64,000 nucleotides of DNA, from NCBI GenBank assembly GCA_037176885.1, contig JAWWNJ010000028.1, positions 558,001 through 622,000 of the forward strand, read 5' to 3'. A model generated the notes under the pieces. That model had not been told where the DNA came from. It made no database searches and was given only the letters and a program-made list of their open reading frames with translations. The stretch's first letter is position 1. Each line of letters begins with the position of its first letter. The DNA comes from Favolaschia claudopus. Lineage: Eukaryota; Basidiomycota; Agaricomycetes; Agaricales; Mycenaceae. A program made the position numbers and the translations under genes. This document shows positions 44,701 through 54,802 of this stretch, piece after piece.

Positions 44701-45877
44701 GATCCCGCCCGTTGTCACCCATACCCCTTCGCTCTTCCAGGTGGTACACGTCGATGTGATGGTCGTTGGTACTCCTTCCAACGGCTTCAATAAAATTGTC
44801 AACGCCCGCTGCTCTCTCAGCAGCTACATAGAAGCGCGGCCGATAAAGAACGAGAATGCCAGAACGCTGGCCTTGTTCTTACTTGAAGATGTGATTTGTA
44901 GGTGGGGTTGCCCGGAGGAACTGGTGACAGATAATGCGCCGGCCTTCCTAGCGGCCGTAGCCTACCTTGAGTCTAAATACGGCATAAGAAATATTAGAGT
45001 TTCGCCGTATAATTCTCAAGCCAACGGGAAAGTCGAAAATGGGCACTTCTCCATGAGGCAATCCTTATGGAAAGCTACTGGCGGGAATCCCAGCAAGTGG
45101 TACTGGTTCTTCCCGCAGATGTTGTGGGCTGACCGGGTCACTATTCGACGAGGAACGGGTTGTTCACCCTACTTTATGGTAACGGGCGCACATCCAGTCC
45201 TCCCGCTGGATATAGAAGAAGCGACTTGGCTAGTGCATCTGCCCGGCAGGACTCTAACGACCGCTGAGTTAATCGGCTATCGGGCCCAGGCTCTGGCTAA
45301 GCACGCCACTCACGTCGAACAGATGAGGGAGCGGGTCACCGACGAGAAACGAGCGAATTTGCGCCGGTATGAGATAGCACATAAACATACTATCGAAGAT
45401 TACCGTTTCGAGCCGGGAGACTTGGTGCTCATCAGGAATACGACCGTTGAGAAATCGCTGAATACGAAGATGGCCGCCAGATACCTGGGACCAGTAATTA
45501 TCATCCGGCGTACGAAAGGTGGAAGTTATATCGTAGCGGAGATGGACGGTTCTGTCTTTCAATCAAAGATTGCTCAGTTCAGGGTAGTCCCCTTCGAGCA
45601 GCGGCGCTCTATCAAGCTGCCCGCTGACATTCACGACTTAATTGACCTCTCAGCCGAGACGCTAGAAAAGATGGTCCAGGAGGAAGACGGTTATTCTGGA
45701 GACGACTTCCAATTCGGGAATGTAAGGTTAACCCCCAGCGGGACGGCTGACGAAGAGCCGGCCCTGCAGGAGGCCTTGCCCGAGGAAGAAGAAGAGGGAG
45801 AGGAACCTGACACGGATGAGCCGCTGCCTTTCAAACGAAAGACTCGTTCTGCTACGAAAGCCGCTGCGCGGAAATGA
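41774..45877 (+). CDS. pol: Pol: reverse transcriptase, RNase H, integrase
   Basis: About 1365 codons in the -1 frame. The RT has VHSLEPLNAVT, STFDLYSGYNHR, LVRLPQGWTNSV and the catalytic YIDD at 43079-43090. RNase H has LAVDTSYLGVGVHV, REL in KRELFGLKRAL, and VETDAQYLKG, with LSRR closing the domain. Integrase has an HHCC zinc domain (AAHDSLAHRG with CELCQLRQ at 44545-44685) and a DDE core with HVDVMVVG, VTDNAPAF and KVENGHFS (44745-45060). A C-terminal GPY/F-like RYLGPVIIIRRTKGGSYIV follows. No chromodomain is obvious. No stops or frameshifts interrupt it, so it could be active. It ends with TGA at 45875-45877. Confidence 0.92.
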   Translation, partial: SEFEELINHQGELAVQIELDENNVPRICALMKSGEEGFSMAETKMAYLAAAMPEVDDKPAAQLFQEYNEQLTEGKNVGESYVAIVANITDKVREKLKDPAAVFMTAGADVESLKQERSRHSAGERCQCCDYADWVVPGFEHNETKVVLMEEIVPEDHPPEVEVKEVFSKKYKPVALKVKPVLEPLPPEFRIERNIIGDPLQNLVPLDPHPPEFVPVGRYTAERKAVVDELHNDGFLNDEEMKLVHHMLSIHENTVAWDDSERGTFRTDFFPPVKFPVKADHKVWVERNIPIPPGQLEEVCKVLRASIDANIYEPSNGSYRTKYFGVLKSDKKSIRLVHSLEPLNAVTIAHSGVPPGAADLAEHFAGRACGSTFDLYSGYNHRLIDPESRDYTTFQTPFGALRLVRLPQGWTNSVPIFHEDVTYILRDEIPAVTRPYIDDVPVAGGFTRYEKPDGMYETIPENPLIRVFVWLHLVDCNRVLTRLAYSGATVSGKKLQICRGTFKVVGHVCSYEGMRPDEDRIGVIERWGPLKDFHDVKAFLGTVGVMRMFIQDYTVKAEPIQKLTRKEVIFEWGPPQDACMKVLKKALRECPALRPIRYEWDTEVVLAVDTSYLGVGVHVYQRDPLDLNKRYYARFSSIPLNERESRYSQPKRELFGLKRALDHMQYWLLGCRKLVVETDAQYLKGMLDHPGMGPNATINRWIEEILMFHFTLKHVPGKTFGPDGLSRRRIQPGDPEYDHPEDEFDNNEPPGLHPESSAWPPLKNFEDFKHDIDTRGGYMVAELAGDEARSAADFENDAEQAWAYTRLSREYVFEVFSQSKGDDKPAGEPLIPDLELKYDPTKREPYPEDQRSVAAELADERLLLMKEWRRNTLARPDGMNDKEYKAFLRFATGFFEDADGKLYHKSTTGSAHQLVVDKEHRMYMMRAAHDSLAHRGVFATKSLIEMRFWWPEMERDVTWYIKTCELCQLRQRTLLKIPPVVTHTPSLFQVVHVDVMVVGTPSNGFNKIVNARCSLSSYIEARPIKNENARTLALFLLEDVICRWGCPEELVTDNAPAFLAAVAYLESKYGIRNIRVSPYNSQANGKVENGHFSMRQSLWKATGGNPSKWYWFFPQMLWADRVTIRRGTGCSPYFMVTGAHPVLPLDIEEATWLVHLPGRTLTTAELIGYRAQALAKHATHVEQMRERVTDEKRANLRRYEIAHKHTIEDYRFEPGDLVLIRNTTVEKSLNTKMAARYLGPVIIIRRTKGGSYIVAEMDGSVFQSKIAQFRVVPFEQRRSIKLPADIHDLIDLSAETLEKMVQEEDGYSGDDFQFGNVRLTPSGTADEEPALQEALPEEEEEGEEPDTDEPLPFKRKTRSATKAAARK

Positions 45878-46099
45878 ATTACTGCTACGATATCTACGTT
45901 ACAGTCTGAAACGAGATTCGAAGTCTTTAAGTAATTGAATTTCCTTCATCTCCCGCCAGTGCGCTGCGAACAGGTTGCGCACCCGGGGAGTGTGTGGCGG
46001 CCAGCAGAAGGATGAGCCGTGAGGTGTCCGAAACGATTGAGCCAGTACCGAGGATTCTGAAGAAAGGGGGACCCGCTGGGGGAGCTCTTTAGGAACGAG

Positions 46100-47338
46100 T
46101 CAGGGAACATGAGCATCGACGCCGGCAGAAGAAGACTCGGGGAAGTCGCGAAGGCGAGCCGAGATCTTCTCTCCTTCGTCGAGGAGCTGCTCGCGCCGGG
46201 CCAGAGAGCTACGAAGGTTCTCGTGGATGACCGCCAGCTCGACCATGATGAAATACATCCGCTTGCGCAAGGCAAGGTGGTTGCTCATGAACTCGGTACC
46301 CATCTCAACGACGCTAGCGGCCTCGTCGACAACAGCACCTGAAGCGGGTGCCGAAGCATAAAACTCAGCCGTTGCTGTAATAACATTCAGCGGGAAACCA
46401 CTGACAATGGACGGGAAACTCACCGTGGGTGAGGAAGGAGTCCTCGTGGAACGGGACACTGTCGATGCGGGCGCGCTTGTTGCCCTTGCCCTTCTTAGCG
46501 GGGGCCGGGCTATGCTGAAAGATTGAAATAAATGACAGAAGCTAAAGCAGAAATAACGTGCGACTTACAGCGCACGCACCCTTCTTGCCCGCCATGGCTG
46601 ATTTAGCCTTGGGACCGGTAGGGGGAGCCTTGGGAGCGGGGACATGCTCATCGTCAACGAGCATCTGGGTGAACAAACACCCAACGGCGATGATAGAAGT
46701 GTCAATCGTCAGCTCTACACAGGCCAGCTGTTAAACGAAAGAACGAACCTCGTCAGCACCAAGGGTGGTGAGAGCGGGCGATGGAGCACGAACGGTGCCT
46801 TCGTCCTCGTCCTCAGACTCAGGTTCACCCTGAGACCGCCCGCGAGTACTCTTCTAGCGGGGGATGATTGTGAGTCAATGGTGGACACGACAATAAAAGT
46901 TAGTGAAACCGACCCGGGTCCCCTTGGAAGAAGAAACGGTGGAGACGGGCGGGATCGCCTTCTTGGAACGGTCTTCGTGAATGGCCTTGGTGATCCGCCG
47001 CAGGGCATCGTACCCAGCGGGGAAGGTCACGTCCCGTTTACCATCCGGGTCGTACAAGGAGTGGTAATATTCACGCGAGGTGAAGATTGCCTCACGAAGA
47101 ACCGCGCTCTTGTCTTCCAAAATGAAAGGCATGAGCGGGGGAAGGCGCGCCTACGAACGAAAGAATAATGTTAAAAACGATACTGGTCAACGTAGCCGGC
47201 GACTCTTACAAGGATCTCGGCGACGTCCTTGAGCTGGTTTTTGCGAGACTCGGGCGGCGAATACTTGACGAGGTTGGCGGCAACGTCCATAGCCTTGAGG
47301 AAATCGGCTTTGACGGTGTTGTAGTCGTTTTGAGACAT
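46100..47338 (-). CDS. Antisense gene 5: basic/acidic protein with C-terminal coiled coil
   Basis: ATG at 47338 (MSQNDYNTVK), 65-70 nt after a TATAAG box (47403-47408). Exon 1 ends at 47192. A 41-nt intron leads to 47150 and ARLPPLMPFILEDKSAVL, then REYYHSLYDPDGKRDV. Further exons give KSTRGRSQGEPESEDEDEG, then VPAPKAPPTGPKAK, then SPAPAKKGKGNKRARIDSV (nuclear-signal-like), and finally a helical exon with EMGTEFMSNHLALRKRMY, LARREQLLDEGEK and stop at 46102-46100. It has no six-cysteine cluster, unlike its four neighbours. The exon at 46850 joins only if the donor is GTCGGT. Function unknown; a nuclear role is inferred from the basic patches. Confidence 0.6.
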
Positions 47339-47402
47339 TTTTGAGGAAGCAGAGTAAAGACAGTAGACGAGGCTGGGGAGTATACCCGTCCGCCCGCTGC
47401 TT

Positions 47403-47408
47403 CTTATA
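47403..47408 (-). promoter_or_regulatory. TATA box of antisense gene 5
   Basis: On the minus strand GCTCGAG is followed by TATAAGAAG, 65 nt before the ATG. Antisense gene 1 has the similar CGCTCGACG-TATAAAAG context, suggesting the two promoters share an origin. Confidence 0.5.
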
Positions 47409-47758
47409 CTCGAGCGGCCGTAATTAACGCCGTAAGGATAATTTGGACGAAATTTGGTCAACGGCCGAACTTGGATTACCCTTTATGGTAGATGCACCCG
47501 CCGGTGGCGCAGAAAATTATTTCAAACGCACCCGATCGTTCCGTGGCACGAAAGTTTGCTGCCGGGGAACCTGAATTTCCTCTGATCAATCAACTGGGGA
47601 CAGTTGAGATTTCTGAAAGGGGGAGAGGTGGGTCACCTAGCACGTCATTTGAGGGCAGCGGGCACATCTTTACCAAGAAATAAATGTTTCCAAGGCCTCA
47701 CATGGGGCGGGAGCGTGTGTTATCGGAACGAACTATCCGAAAGTACATGTGCCTGTAT

Positions 47759-48387
47759 CTACACTGCCCGCATCCTAGCCGGAAGATCCAGGAAAAGATT
47801 ATTGGCGAGAACGTCTAACCGCTCGCGGATAACAGCAACATACGCAGCCGGGAGATTAGCCGTTTTGGCCTCCTGAAGAAGATGGAAAACCAAGCGGGCC
47901 TCGAAGTAAAAAGACAGCCGTTGGGCTGCCTCTGCAACGTTCCGCCCGACGATTACAGAATGGTATTGTTGCCAGAATGGGAACTGCGCCAGGGTCCCCT
48001 CATGAAGGACGTCCCAAGCAGCTAGCTGTTCCTTCGTAGCCGCTAGAAGCGAGCGGGGAATCAGTTGTGGCGCAACAGATGAGAAAGAAGTCGTCACTTA
48101 CGATCGGGACCCTCTTTGAAACGGTGCCGGCGGGCAGCAATTTCATCGGCCAGCTCAGCGGTCTGGGTGTACGAGCAGTTGTGCTTCAGCAAGTAACAGC
48201 GGGTGCACGGCTCTCCCCACTCAGTAAACTCGCAATGAGAACGGGCGTTGAGGCACGCAGAGCATACCCGGCCAGGCTGCCGAATGATGAGGAATTACCC
48301 GAGGCAAAATGTTCAGGAACGTACATAGTACTCCCTGAGCGGGCCGACGGGGTCATTCGGGAAGAGTGGATGTTCCAGCAAAGACAT
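47759..48387 (-). CDS. Antisense gene 4: six-cysteine zinc-cluster-like protein (173 aa)
   Basis: Exons 48387-48325, 48276-48102 and 48042-47759 (63, 175 and 284 nt). Exon 2 carries VCSACLNARSHC then EFTEWGEPCTRCYLLKHNC, that is C-x2-C-x6-C-x8-C-x2-C-x6-C, the spacing of fungal Zn2Cys6 binuclear clusters, although the basic residues usual in the first loop are missing. Exon 3 is helical (TKEQLAAWDVLHEG, AEAAQRLSFYFEARLV). Exon order and phases match antisense genes 2 and 3, so they are likely tandem duplicates. DNA binding is inferred, not shown; a purely structural or protein-binding zinc fold is possible. Confidence 0.7.
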
Positions 48388-48670
48388 GAGTAGACGACTG
48401 AAGCAAATGGGACCTTCCCGCCAGCTTAAATATCTCTCTGAGACCTGGCGGGAGACCCAAAAGCAGAGAGATCGACAGCGGGACTCATTGCACCCGACGC
48501 TCCCGGAAGATCCGCAATACATGTGGAATATCCAACGAGGTGCTGAGCTCCCGCTGGGCAAAAACACGAGGAAGCTTTGGTTTCTAAGAAGCCTTCCTAA
48601 TCGGGCAGCTTGAAACAGAGTTTTAAAGATGCAAGTTCGTTTGACAGTGGGAATATATTTCCTACTACGC

Positions 48671-49342
48671 TTACGGCCCGATGAACATAACGGGCGGGAG
48701 CCTTGCGCCGGACTGGAGGGCTACAGCGTCTAACCTATCCCGGAGGAGATCTACAATTTCCTTCCGTACGCCCGCCCCCTTCGCGTCAAACCACAGTCCG
48801 TACAAGAAGCGTAGCTGGCCAAACCCAAGGGTGCCGAGCATGGACCTGGCGGCGAGGATGGTGCAAGTACGCACGTCAATGTACCGCTTCTCGTCGAGTC
48901 GGGCGCCGGCAGCCCTGGCGTACCAGTCAAACTGAGCGATCCGTCCGGCGGAGGGAGCTAAAATTCACTAAGGCCCCCGCTGAGAGGTATAAAGATAGAA
49001 AGCAGACTTGCCTGGCCGAGAGGCTAGGAGAGTGTCGCGACGACGGCTGTTCTCGGCCTGCCAGACGGACTTCTTAGTGTAGCAGCACAAGGCGGCGCGA
49101 CCTATGAACATGCAGCTGAGGCAGGCTTCACCCCACTGAATCCAGATGCAATGGCGGTAGTTCTTGAGGCAGCACTGGCATTCGTACTCCGGCTAAGAAG
49201 AGGCACCCGTCAGCGGGAGAGCACTGAGAAAGAACGAAAGACCCACAAACTGAGCTTGAAGTACGAGCTGGTACTCTGAGGGACCGGTGAAGCTCCTAAA
49301 GCGTTCTGAGTAAAAAGTCGCTGCCAAAGAAAAGGCGGGCAT
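48671..49342 (-). CDS. Antisense gene 3: six-cysteine zinc-cluster-like protein (187 aa)
   Basis: Exons 49342-49247, 49192-49012 and 48957-48671 (96, 181 and 287 nt). It starts MPAFSLAATFYSERF. Exon 2 has ECQCCLKNYRHC, then IWIQWGEACLSCMFIGRAAL and C: C-x2-C-x6-C-x8-C-x2-C-x8-C. Exon 3 reads AQFDWYARAAG, then CTILAARSMLGTLGFGQL and FLYGLWFDAKGAGVRKEI, helical. The second intron uses a GC donor (GCAAGT), a rare but accepted variant. Its tryptophan/glycine context (WGEAC) is shared with gene 4 (WGEPC) and gene 2 (WGSKC), which supports common descent. Confidence 0.7.
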
Positions 49343-49515
49343 CGCTCGAAGGACTCACTGGGCACCGGCCGCTATAAGTAAAAACCTATAGCCGACGGGT
49401 GAGTACCACCGGCTGCCGGACCAAAAGTTCAGGTGGAATCAGACATCACGATAACGGCTTGCGACCGGGCACAGAGATTTATTTGACCCTAACGGGGAAA
49501 AGCTACTAGCCTGGG

Positions 49516-50258
49516 TTACCGCTCGAAGGTCTGGCGGCGCGTGCCTTGGGCCAAGGGCACGACGGTCGGAACATTAGAGTCCCGTCGCCTGATATCATGG
49601 AGCGAGATAGCTGCGTCGACGTCGCACTGGGCATGGATCGAGTGATCCTGGGTACGCCACTCGCGTAAAACTCGAGACAGGATGTTGTAGAAATACAGCC
49701 GCCGGCTGGAGTGAGCGGCGTGATTTAGGTCGTGAGCAATGTCCCAGTCACGAAGGTCGCCAGCAAATTCCTCCCGCCGACGCAAGAAGTCAGCGGGCTC
49801 ACCGTCCACCGAACCTATAAACATATCGGGGCTTAAGCCGCCGAGGCGCAGGTGGTACCAGAGTTCGAGGAATGCAAGGTCGTATAAAGTGCCGCCTGAA
49901 TAACATAAGAAAGATGAGGATTTGAAGAGCGGCAGGACTTACCGCTGCGATAGATGAAAAGTGTCGGAAAGGTCGAAGAAGGATAGGTATACTTGAACCA
50001 ATCCACCCCGGCGAACAAGCATTTGGGGACCTTCGCTTCCCGGCACCTAGTGCACTTAGACCCCCAGTGAAGGAATTCACAGTCTTCGCCAGCGTCACTG
50101 CAAGGCGTGCAGACGAGGTTTGGCTAGCGGCTGGTTGGACTTGGCGCAGAAATGTGTCGAGGACAGCCTACCACAGTATAAATCTTGCGCACGAAGTCTT
50201 GACTGGCCGCTGGGAAGAAATGGTAGTCGATTAAGACTTCACCTATAGGCTGAGGCAT
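49516..50258 (-). CDS. Antisense gene 2: six-cysteine zinc-cluster-like protein (215 aa)
   Basis: Exons 50258-50172, 50123-49943 and 49895-49516 (87, 181 and 380 nt), introns of 48 and 47 nt. It starts MPQPIGEVLIDYHFFP. Exon 2 has VCTPCSDAGEDC, then EFLHWGSKCTRCREAKVPKC: C-x2-C-x6-C-x8-C-x2-C-x7-C. Exon 3 reads LYDLAFLELWYHLRLGG, then FAGDLRDWDIAHDLNHAAHS and YFYNILSRVLREW, helical. The cysteine exon has exactly the same length as in gene 3. It lies in tandem with genes 3 and 4, 174 nt from gene 3. Confidence 0.72.
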
Positions 50259-51069
50259 GACAATGAAGGAAAAAGATGGTTTGATTGGCTATCTACCCCT
50301 ATCGACTATACAAGTACGGTAGCGGGCAGCTCGGGCCGCCGGGCCAGTCCTACTCTACGTTATCACTCTTACGAGTCCAGCGGGAGGAATAAGGAACTAG
50401 CCACCCGGTGGAGTCCGAGGACAGCCGCTGATAGTTAGAAGAGAAGCCGCGGGCAATCCCCGCTAACTGATGAAGCACGGTGATAAGCGTTGATGCCGCT
50501 CGGCATGTTGAAAAAACTTGACGTTCAAATGTTCAGCCCGCTCTCCAAGTCGTACTCAGTCGACGGGCGTGGTACTTTGTCGAAATTCCTCAGCCTGAAC
50601 TCTTAACTCAAAACTTAAGAAGGTTTCTGGCGGGATCTTGACTTAGGAACTTAAAAAGAACTTAAGATGTTCACACTTAAAAGAGCAGCGCAATTCAAAG
50701 CTTTTATTTCATTGGCTCTTTGGCCGGCACATGCTGCTGTACTATGGAAAGAATATTTTTATTTTTGAAGGGTGCAGCGGGCAGAACCGAATGTTCTGCC
50801 AGGCTGCACCGCGCGCACGAAACCGTTTGCAATCGGGTTGAAGGGACCCGGACCCTGCGATACGTATAGCGAATAAAATATTTTGGGGGCCGCTCGGCCC
50901 CCGCGATGAAACAATCTCCTGGCGGGCGAAGGACTTGGTCAGAATATTGAAAGAGAAAGAATTAAGAAAAGGGGAGACTTACCTCCCCGCCCGGCCGAAG
51001 ACAGTGGCCGCCGACAAGCTGTGAAGTAGTCAGCAAGGTGGGCAAGGGAGATCAGGTGAGGACATACCT

Positions 51070-54000
51070 TCAAGACGCCGCGCCATCGAACGGAGGCGGC
51101 GGCATTCCCCAGGTGCTGGGGGCCATGTCGTCGTCCTCGCCGGCCGCATCCACGTCCGCCTCCTCCTCCCCCGCGCTGTCAACTGGAGTCGCGGCACGCT
51201 GCTTGCCCGCCCGCTTGGCAGACATTACAGGCGCTGGCGGGAGGCGGTCTTCGGCTAGGAAAGAAATAAGTGACTGAAAGAAAGATGAATGATAAAGCCA
51301 CTTACGGTCGGTTGACTCTTCGGAGTCTTCGTCCTCCTCCTCGGCGTCGGAAGCGGCAGTGGGAGTTTTGGGGGCGGGGGCCTCAGCCGGCGGCTCGTAT
51401 TCCCCGTCGGACTCGACGGTGGGCTTGCTGGTTGGAGCCTTCTTGCCTTTGCGAGCCTTCGAATTCTTCTTGGCGGGAGCGGGCTTTGGCTCAGCGACGT
51501 CGGGAATATCGGTCACCTTGCCAAGCTTCTTGAGTTTGCCCAAAAACCCGGGTGTGTCGCGGAGGACTTTGAAAGGATGGGGCCGCCCGTCGGCTGTCTT
51601 CTCGGGGACGGTGAGACCCTCGAACCGCTGAAGTTCGCGAGCGAGGCGGTTGCGCAACTTAACGTCCGACACACCCGCTGGCAACTTCTTGTCGTCCAAA
51701 AGGACGTCGAGGCAGTCGTCGGCCTGGCGGGAATAGAATTAAGAAATAGAAAGAATTAGAAACCTTGAAGCTCACCTTGACTTCGACCCACTGAGCCTTG
51801 CCCTCTTTGTCGGCGAGAGCGGGGATGAGGAAAAATCCGTAGTGGTCATCAAGCTCGCGATTGTCGACAGCCTTGTAGAAATCCCAGGCGGATTTGAAGG
51901 GAGCTGGCAGCGGGGAGCGAAGGTCGTCGTAAGCGGTGGCGTGCCAGACCCAACCACGATGAAGGTTGGACTCGGCGGTCAGCGATTGAGCCATCGCCAA
52001 CTTGAGTGTGACTTCCATGAGGAAGTCGCACTCAGCCTCGTCCTCCCCGGCGAATCGGTCCAGGAATTCCTCGTAAGTCAGCGAGCGGCGGGTCTTGAGG
52101 ATCACCAGAAGAAGTTGGAGGAGACCATACTGGTACTCCGAGTTGGCGCGGACGGCGGCGGCGTTAGCGTCGGCGGCGACGCGACCGAGAGCCATAGCGT
52201 TCTCCATTTTCTCCTTCCAGCCTTGAAATTGAAAGATTGTAAGAAAAGTCCGGCGGGAGCCAAGAAATTTGAATAAAGCTCACCGGCGTTGGACATATCG
52301 GCGTAGCGTAGGACTTCGGGACCTAAAGCACCCAAGACCTCACCGCTCATGAGCAAGGAGCAGCTGTTGGTGGTCTTCTTTTGGCGGCAACCGCGACACA
52401 TGGCGGGGGTGCCCTCGATGACACACGAACTGCCGAAGCTGAGGCAGTTGGTGCACCGGGGGCCGACCTAGAGAAACTCATGAATCGAGTAAAGTCGAGG
52501 GGCGGCCAGGAGGAACTTACCTGCGGGCGCGCCAAATTCAGCATCTGGCGGATCCAGATGTCCGAGATAATGAAGCGGTTCGTCTCCTCGTCGAAAGGGA
52601 GATCTTCGCGGACTGTCGCCGGGAGCATGCTAAGGAACTGGTGAAGCACGCCTTTGTTGGGCTGCAGGAATCCGACTTCTTCTGGCAGGCGGTTGCGGCG
52701 GGGGTGAGAGCGCGCGTTCAGCGTCTGGCTATGCGCAATCCCGCTGTAAGCAAGGAGGTCAGGACGGCCGCTACGAGGGGAATTTTTAAAGAAAAACTCA
52801 TCTTGGTCGTGACGGGGATGATATCCTCTGAGCGAAGGATGCTCTGGATGAGCATGGCCTCCGACACGTCCTTGACCGCGACTGAAGCGGAGACAGGGAG
52901 TGGCGCCTTTGCGCCGGCCTTGGCGACTTTGGGAGCGGGAACGACTGTTGTCAAAGAAAAATAAGAAATCTAAAGGAAAGAATGAGAAAGAAAAGACTAT
53001 ACCTTTGCGGCTGGAACTCGCTACCGGGGCCTTGGGGGCATCCTTGGTCTCGATCACCTCGATGTCGGAGTCGTGGTCTGAGCGGGCGCGTCCGTTATGT
53101 TCGCAGAGGAACTGATAAATGTTGAAGATACCTTCCGATGCCGGTGCCTTGGCGGGCTACAAAAAGGCCTAAGTCAGGAAACGAAGGGGTCTTCTGGTAG
53201 CGGGACTTACCTTGGTCTTTTTGCCTTTAGGCTCCTCGTCCTCAGCGGGAGTATCGGGTTCCTTGCGCTTTGAGCCACCAGCGGGCGTCGACTTGATGAT
53301 GACGACCTGAGGGACTTCCTTGGGGACAGGACCGTAACGAGGCCCACCGCCGCCCTGAAAATTCGGACTAAGTCAGTCGAGCGCGGTGGAGGAGCCGGCA
53401 TATCGGCCTACCCTGGTGGACTTCGCGGACGCGGAGGAGCCGGGTTGAGCAGGCCCCTGCAACGAAGAAGACGAAGTTACCTTAGCAGGGCCTGACTTGC
53501 GCGACTTAGAGCCCGCTGGGTGGTCCGACACGGGGGTGACCTTGGGCGTTTGAGGAGGCGCTGTGGCGGGCGGGGCGACTGGAGGTTCAGCCGGCAGCTG
53601 CTTGGCCGCGGTCTCATTCGTGAAGTCTCGCAGATATGCGGACTGCGGCAATACGTGGAGGAGTTAGCCATGAATCGGGAAGAAAGGCTCGAGGGTTGCT
53701 CACCGGGCAGCCGAAGTTGATAATCTCCGACTTGGTCAACAGAAACTCCCTCAGCTTGGGGTAGTCTTGGCCCGGGTCGGCGAGGTTCACGGCGGTTCGA
53801 AGAGAGTAATGAAGGGCGATCAGCCATGGCGGGCAGCCACGAAGATCGCCCAGGCCGGCGCGCGAATCGGTCTAAGAATGAAAAGAAGGATAATCAGGGA
53901 GAGCCGCCGCCGACTAGCAGCAGCAGGGACCTACCAGGACAACCCGAACGTTGTTGAGGAACCTGAGGACGTTGTCGGAGTCTTGCTGTTTGGCCACAGC

Positions 54001-54102
54001 GGGGATGGCAATTTGCTTGAGGTCGCGGAACTCGTCGCGACCAAGGCGGCGGAGGGCTGCATACCAGTCCTTGGCGGGAGCAGGAGCGGCAGCGGAAGTC
54101 AT
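51070..54102 (-). CDS. Antisense gene 1: large multi-exon zinc-cluster-like protein with nuclear-type basic regions
   Basis: ATG at 54102. Clean exons are 54102-53935, 53871-53704, 53642-53412, 53354-53211 and 53156-53003; further exons follow to a TGA at 51072-51070. Order of regions: helical N-terminus (DWYAALRRLGRDEFRDL, LREFLLTKSEIINF), a proline/serine/lysine-rich linker (KSRKSGPAKVTSSSS, then GGSKRKEPDTPAEDEEPKGK), a helical part with GVLHQFLSMLPATVREDL, then at 52467-52340 RCTNCLSFGSSC and VIEGTPAMCRGCRQKKTTNS ending C (C-x2-C-x6-C-x8-C-x2-C-x8-C). A long helical region follows (EYQYGLLQLLLVILKTRR, RGWVWHATAYDDL), ending in a charged tail with KARKGKKAPTSKP and acidic runs. The join near 52800 is unresolved. 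It resembles the small genes 2-4 only in the cysteine exon. Confidence 0.65.
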
Positions 54103-54276
54103 GCTGGGTGTGAAACATCCAACATGATTCCAAAACTTAGAAAGGGCTCAGAGACGGTTGGCGGGGAAGACTCACGTAAATCCGTTGGCGGGCTTGGGAT
54201 AAAAGAAGTTAAAGATAGATGAAAACAGGGTGAAAAGAGGAAAATTTGATGGGAACCTCGACGAAACCTCTGGCTC

Positions 54277-54284
54277 TTTTATAC
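54277..54284 (-). promoter_or_regulatory. TATA box of antisense gene 1
   Basis: TATAAAAG on the minus strand, about 175 nt before the ATG at 54102. It indicates a promoter inside the element that is independent of the LTRs. The rest of 54103-54790 shows no gene. Confidence 0.5.
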
Positions 54285-54790
54285 GTCGAGCGGCGGAGCT
54301 CGAAATTCTTGATGGGATTCTCTGAAAACCTCAGAGAAAAACATTTGAATGAAGAAGCGCCGCCGTGAGAGCGAAAAATCTGAGTCAGACTGCGGCTGCG
54401 GGCCTAGAAAGGTGGAAGCAGGGACCTACAACGATAAAGTTTGGATATAATGAAAAGAAGCTGATGTACTTCCCAATCGGGAAGTCAATACATTCCCGAT
54501 GACGATTGACGAAGTCCGAGCGCCGCGGCGAAGGATAAGGTTCGAATTGAATGGCCTTGCAGGGTCTGCCTAAAAATAGGTCGAAAGAGAGTTTGGGAAG
54601 GCCCGAGGGCTGATTCTGGCATGGAATACAGAAGGGAACTGGCGGGATCGTCGGGCCTCGCTGGCGGGCCGCCAGTATTTTATCGAAATCGTTCCAAGAC
54701 GAGATTGTCTTGAAGTCCCCTTCCTCTGAAAGATGACAAGTCGCTCAGCGGGCGGTACACCCACCGTCAACTCGGGAGAGTTGAAATCTA

Positions 54791-54802
54791 GAAAGGGGGA
54801 GA
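54791..54802 (+). other. Polypurine tract
   Basis: GAAAGGGGGAGA lies directly before the 3' LTR, the expected primer site for plus-strand DNA synthesis. Confidence 0.8.
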
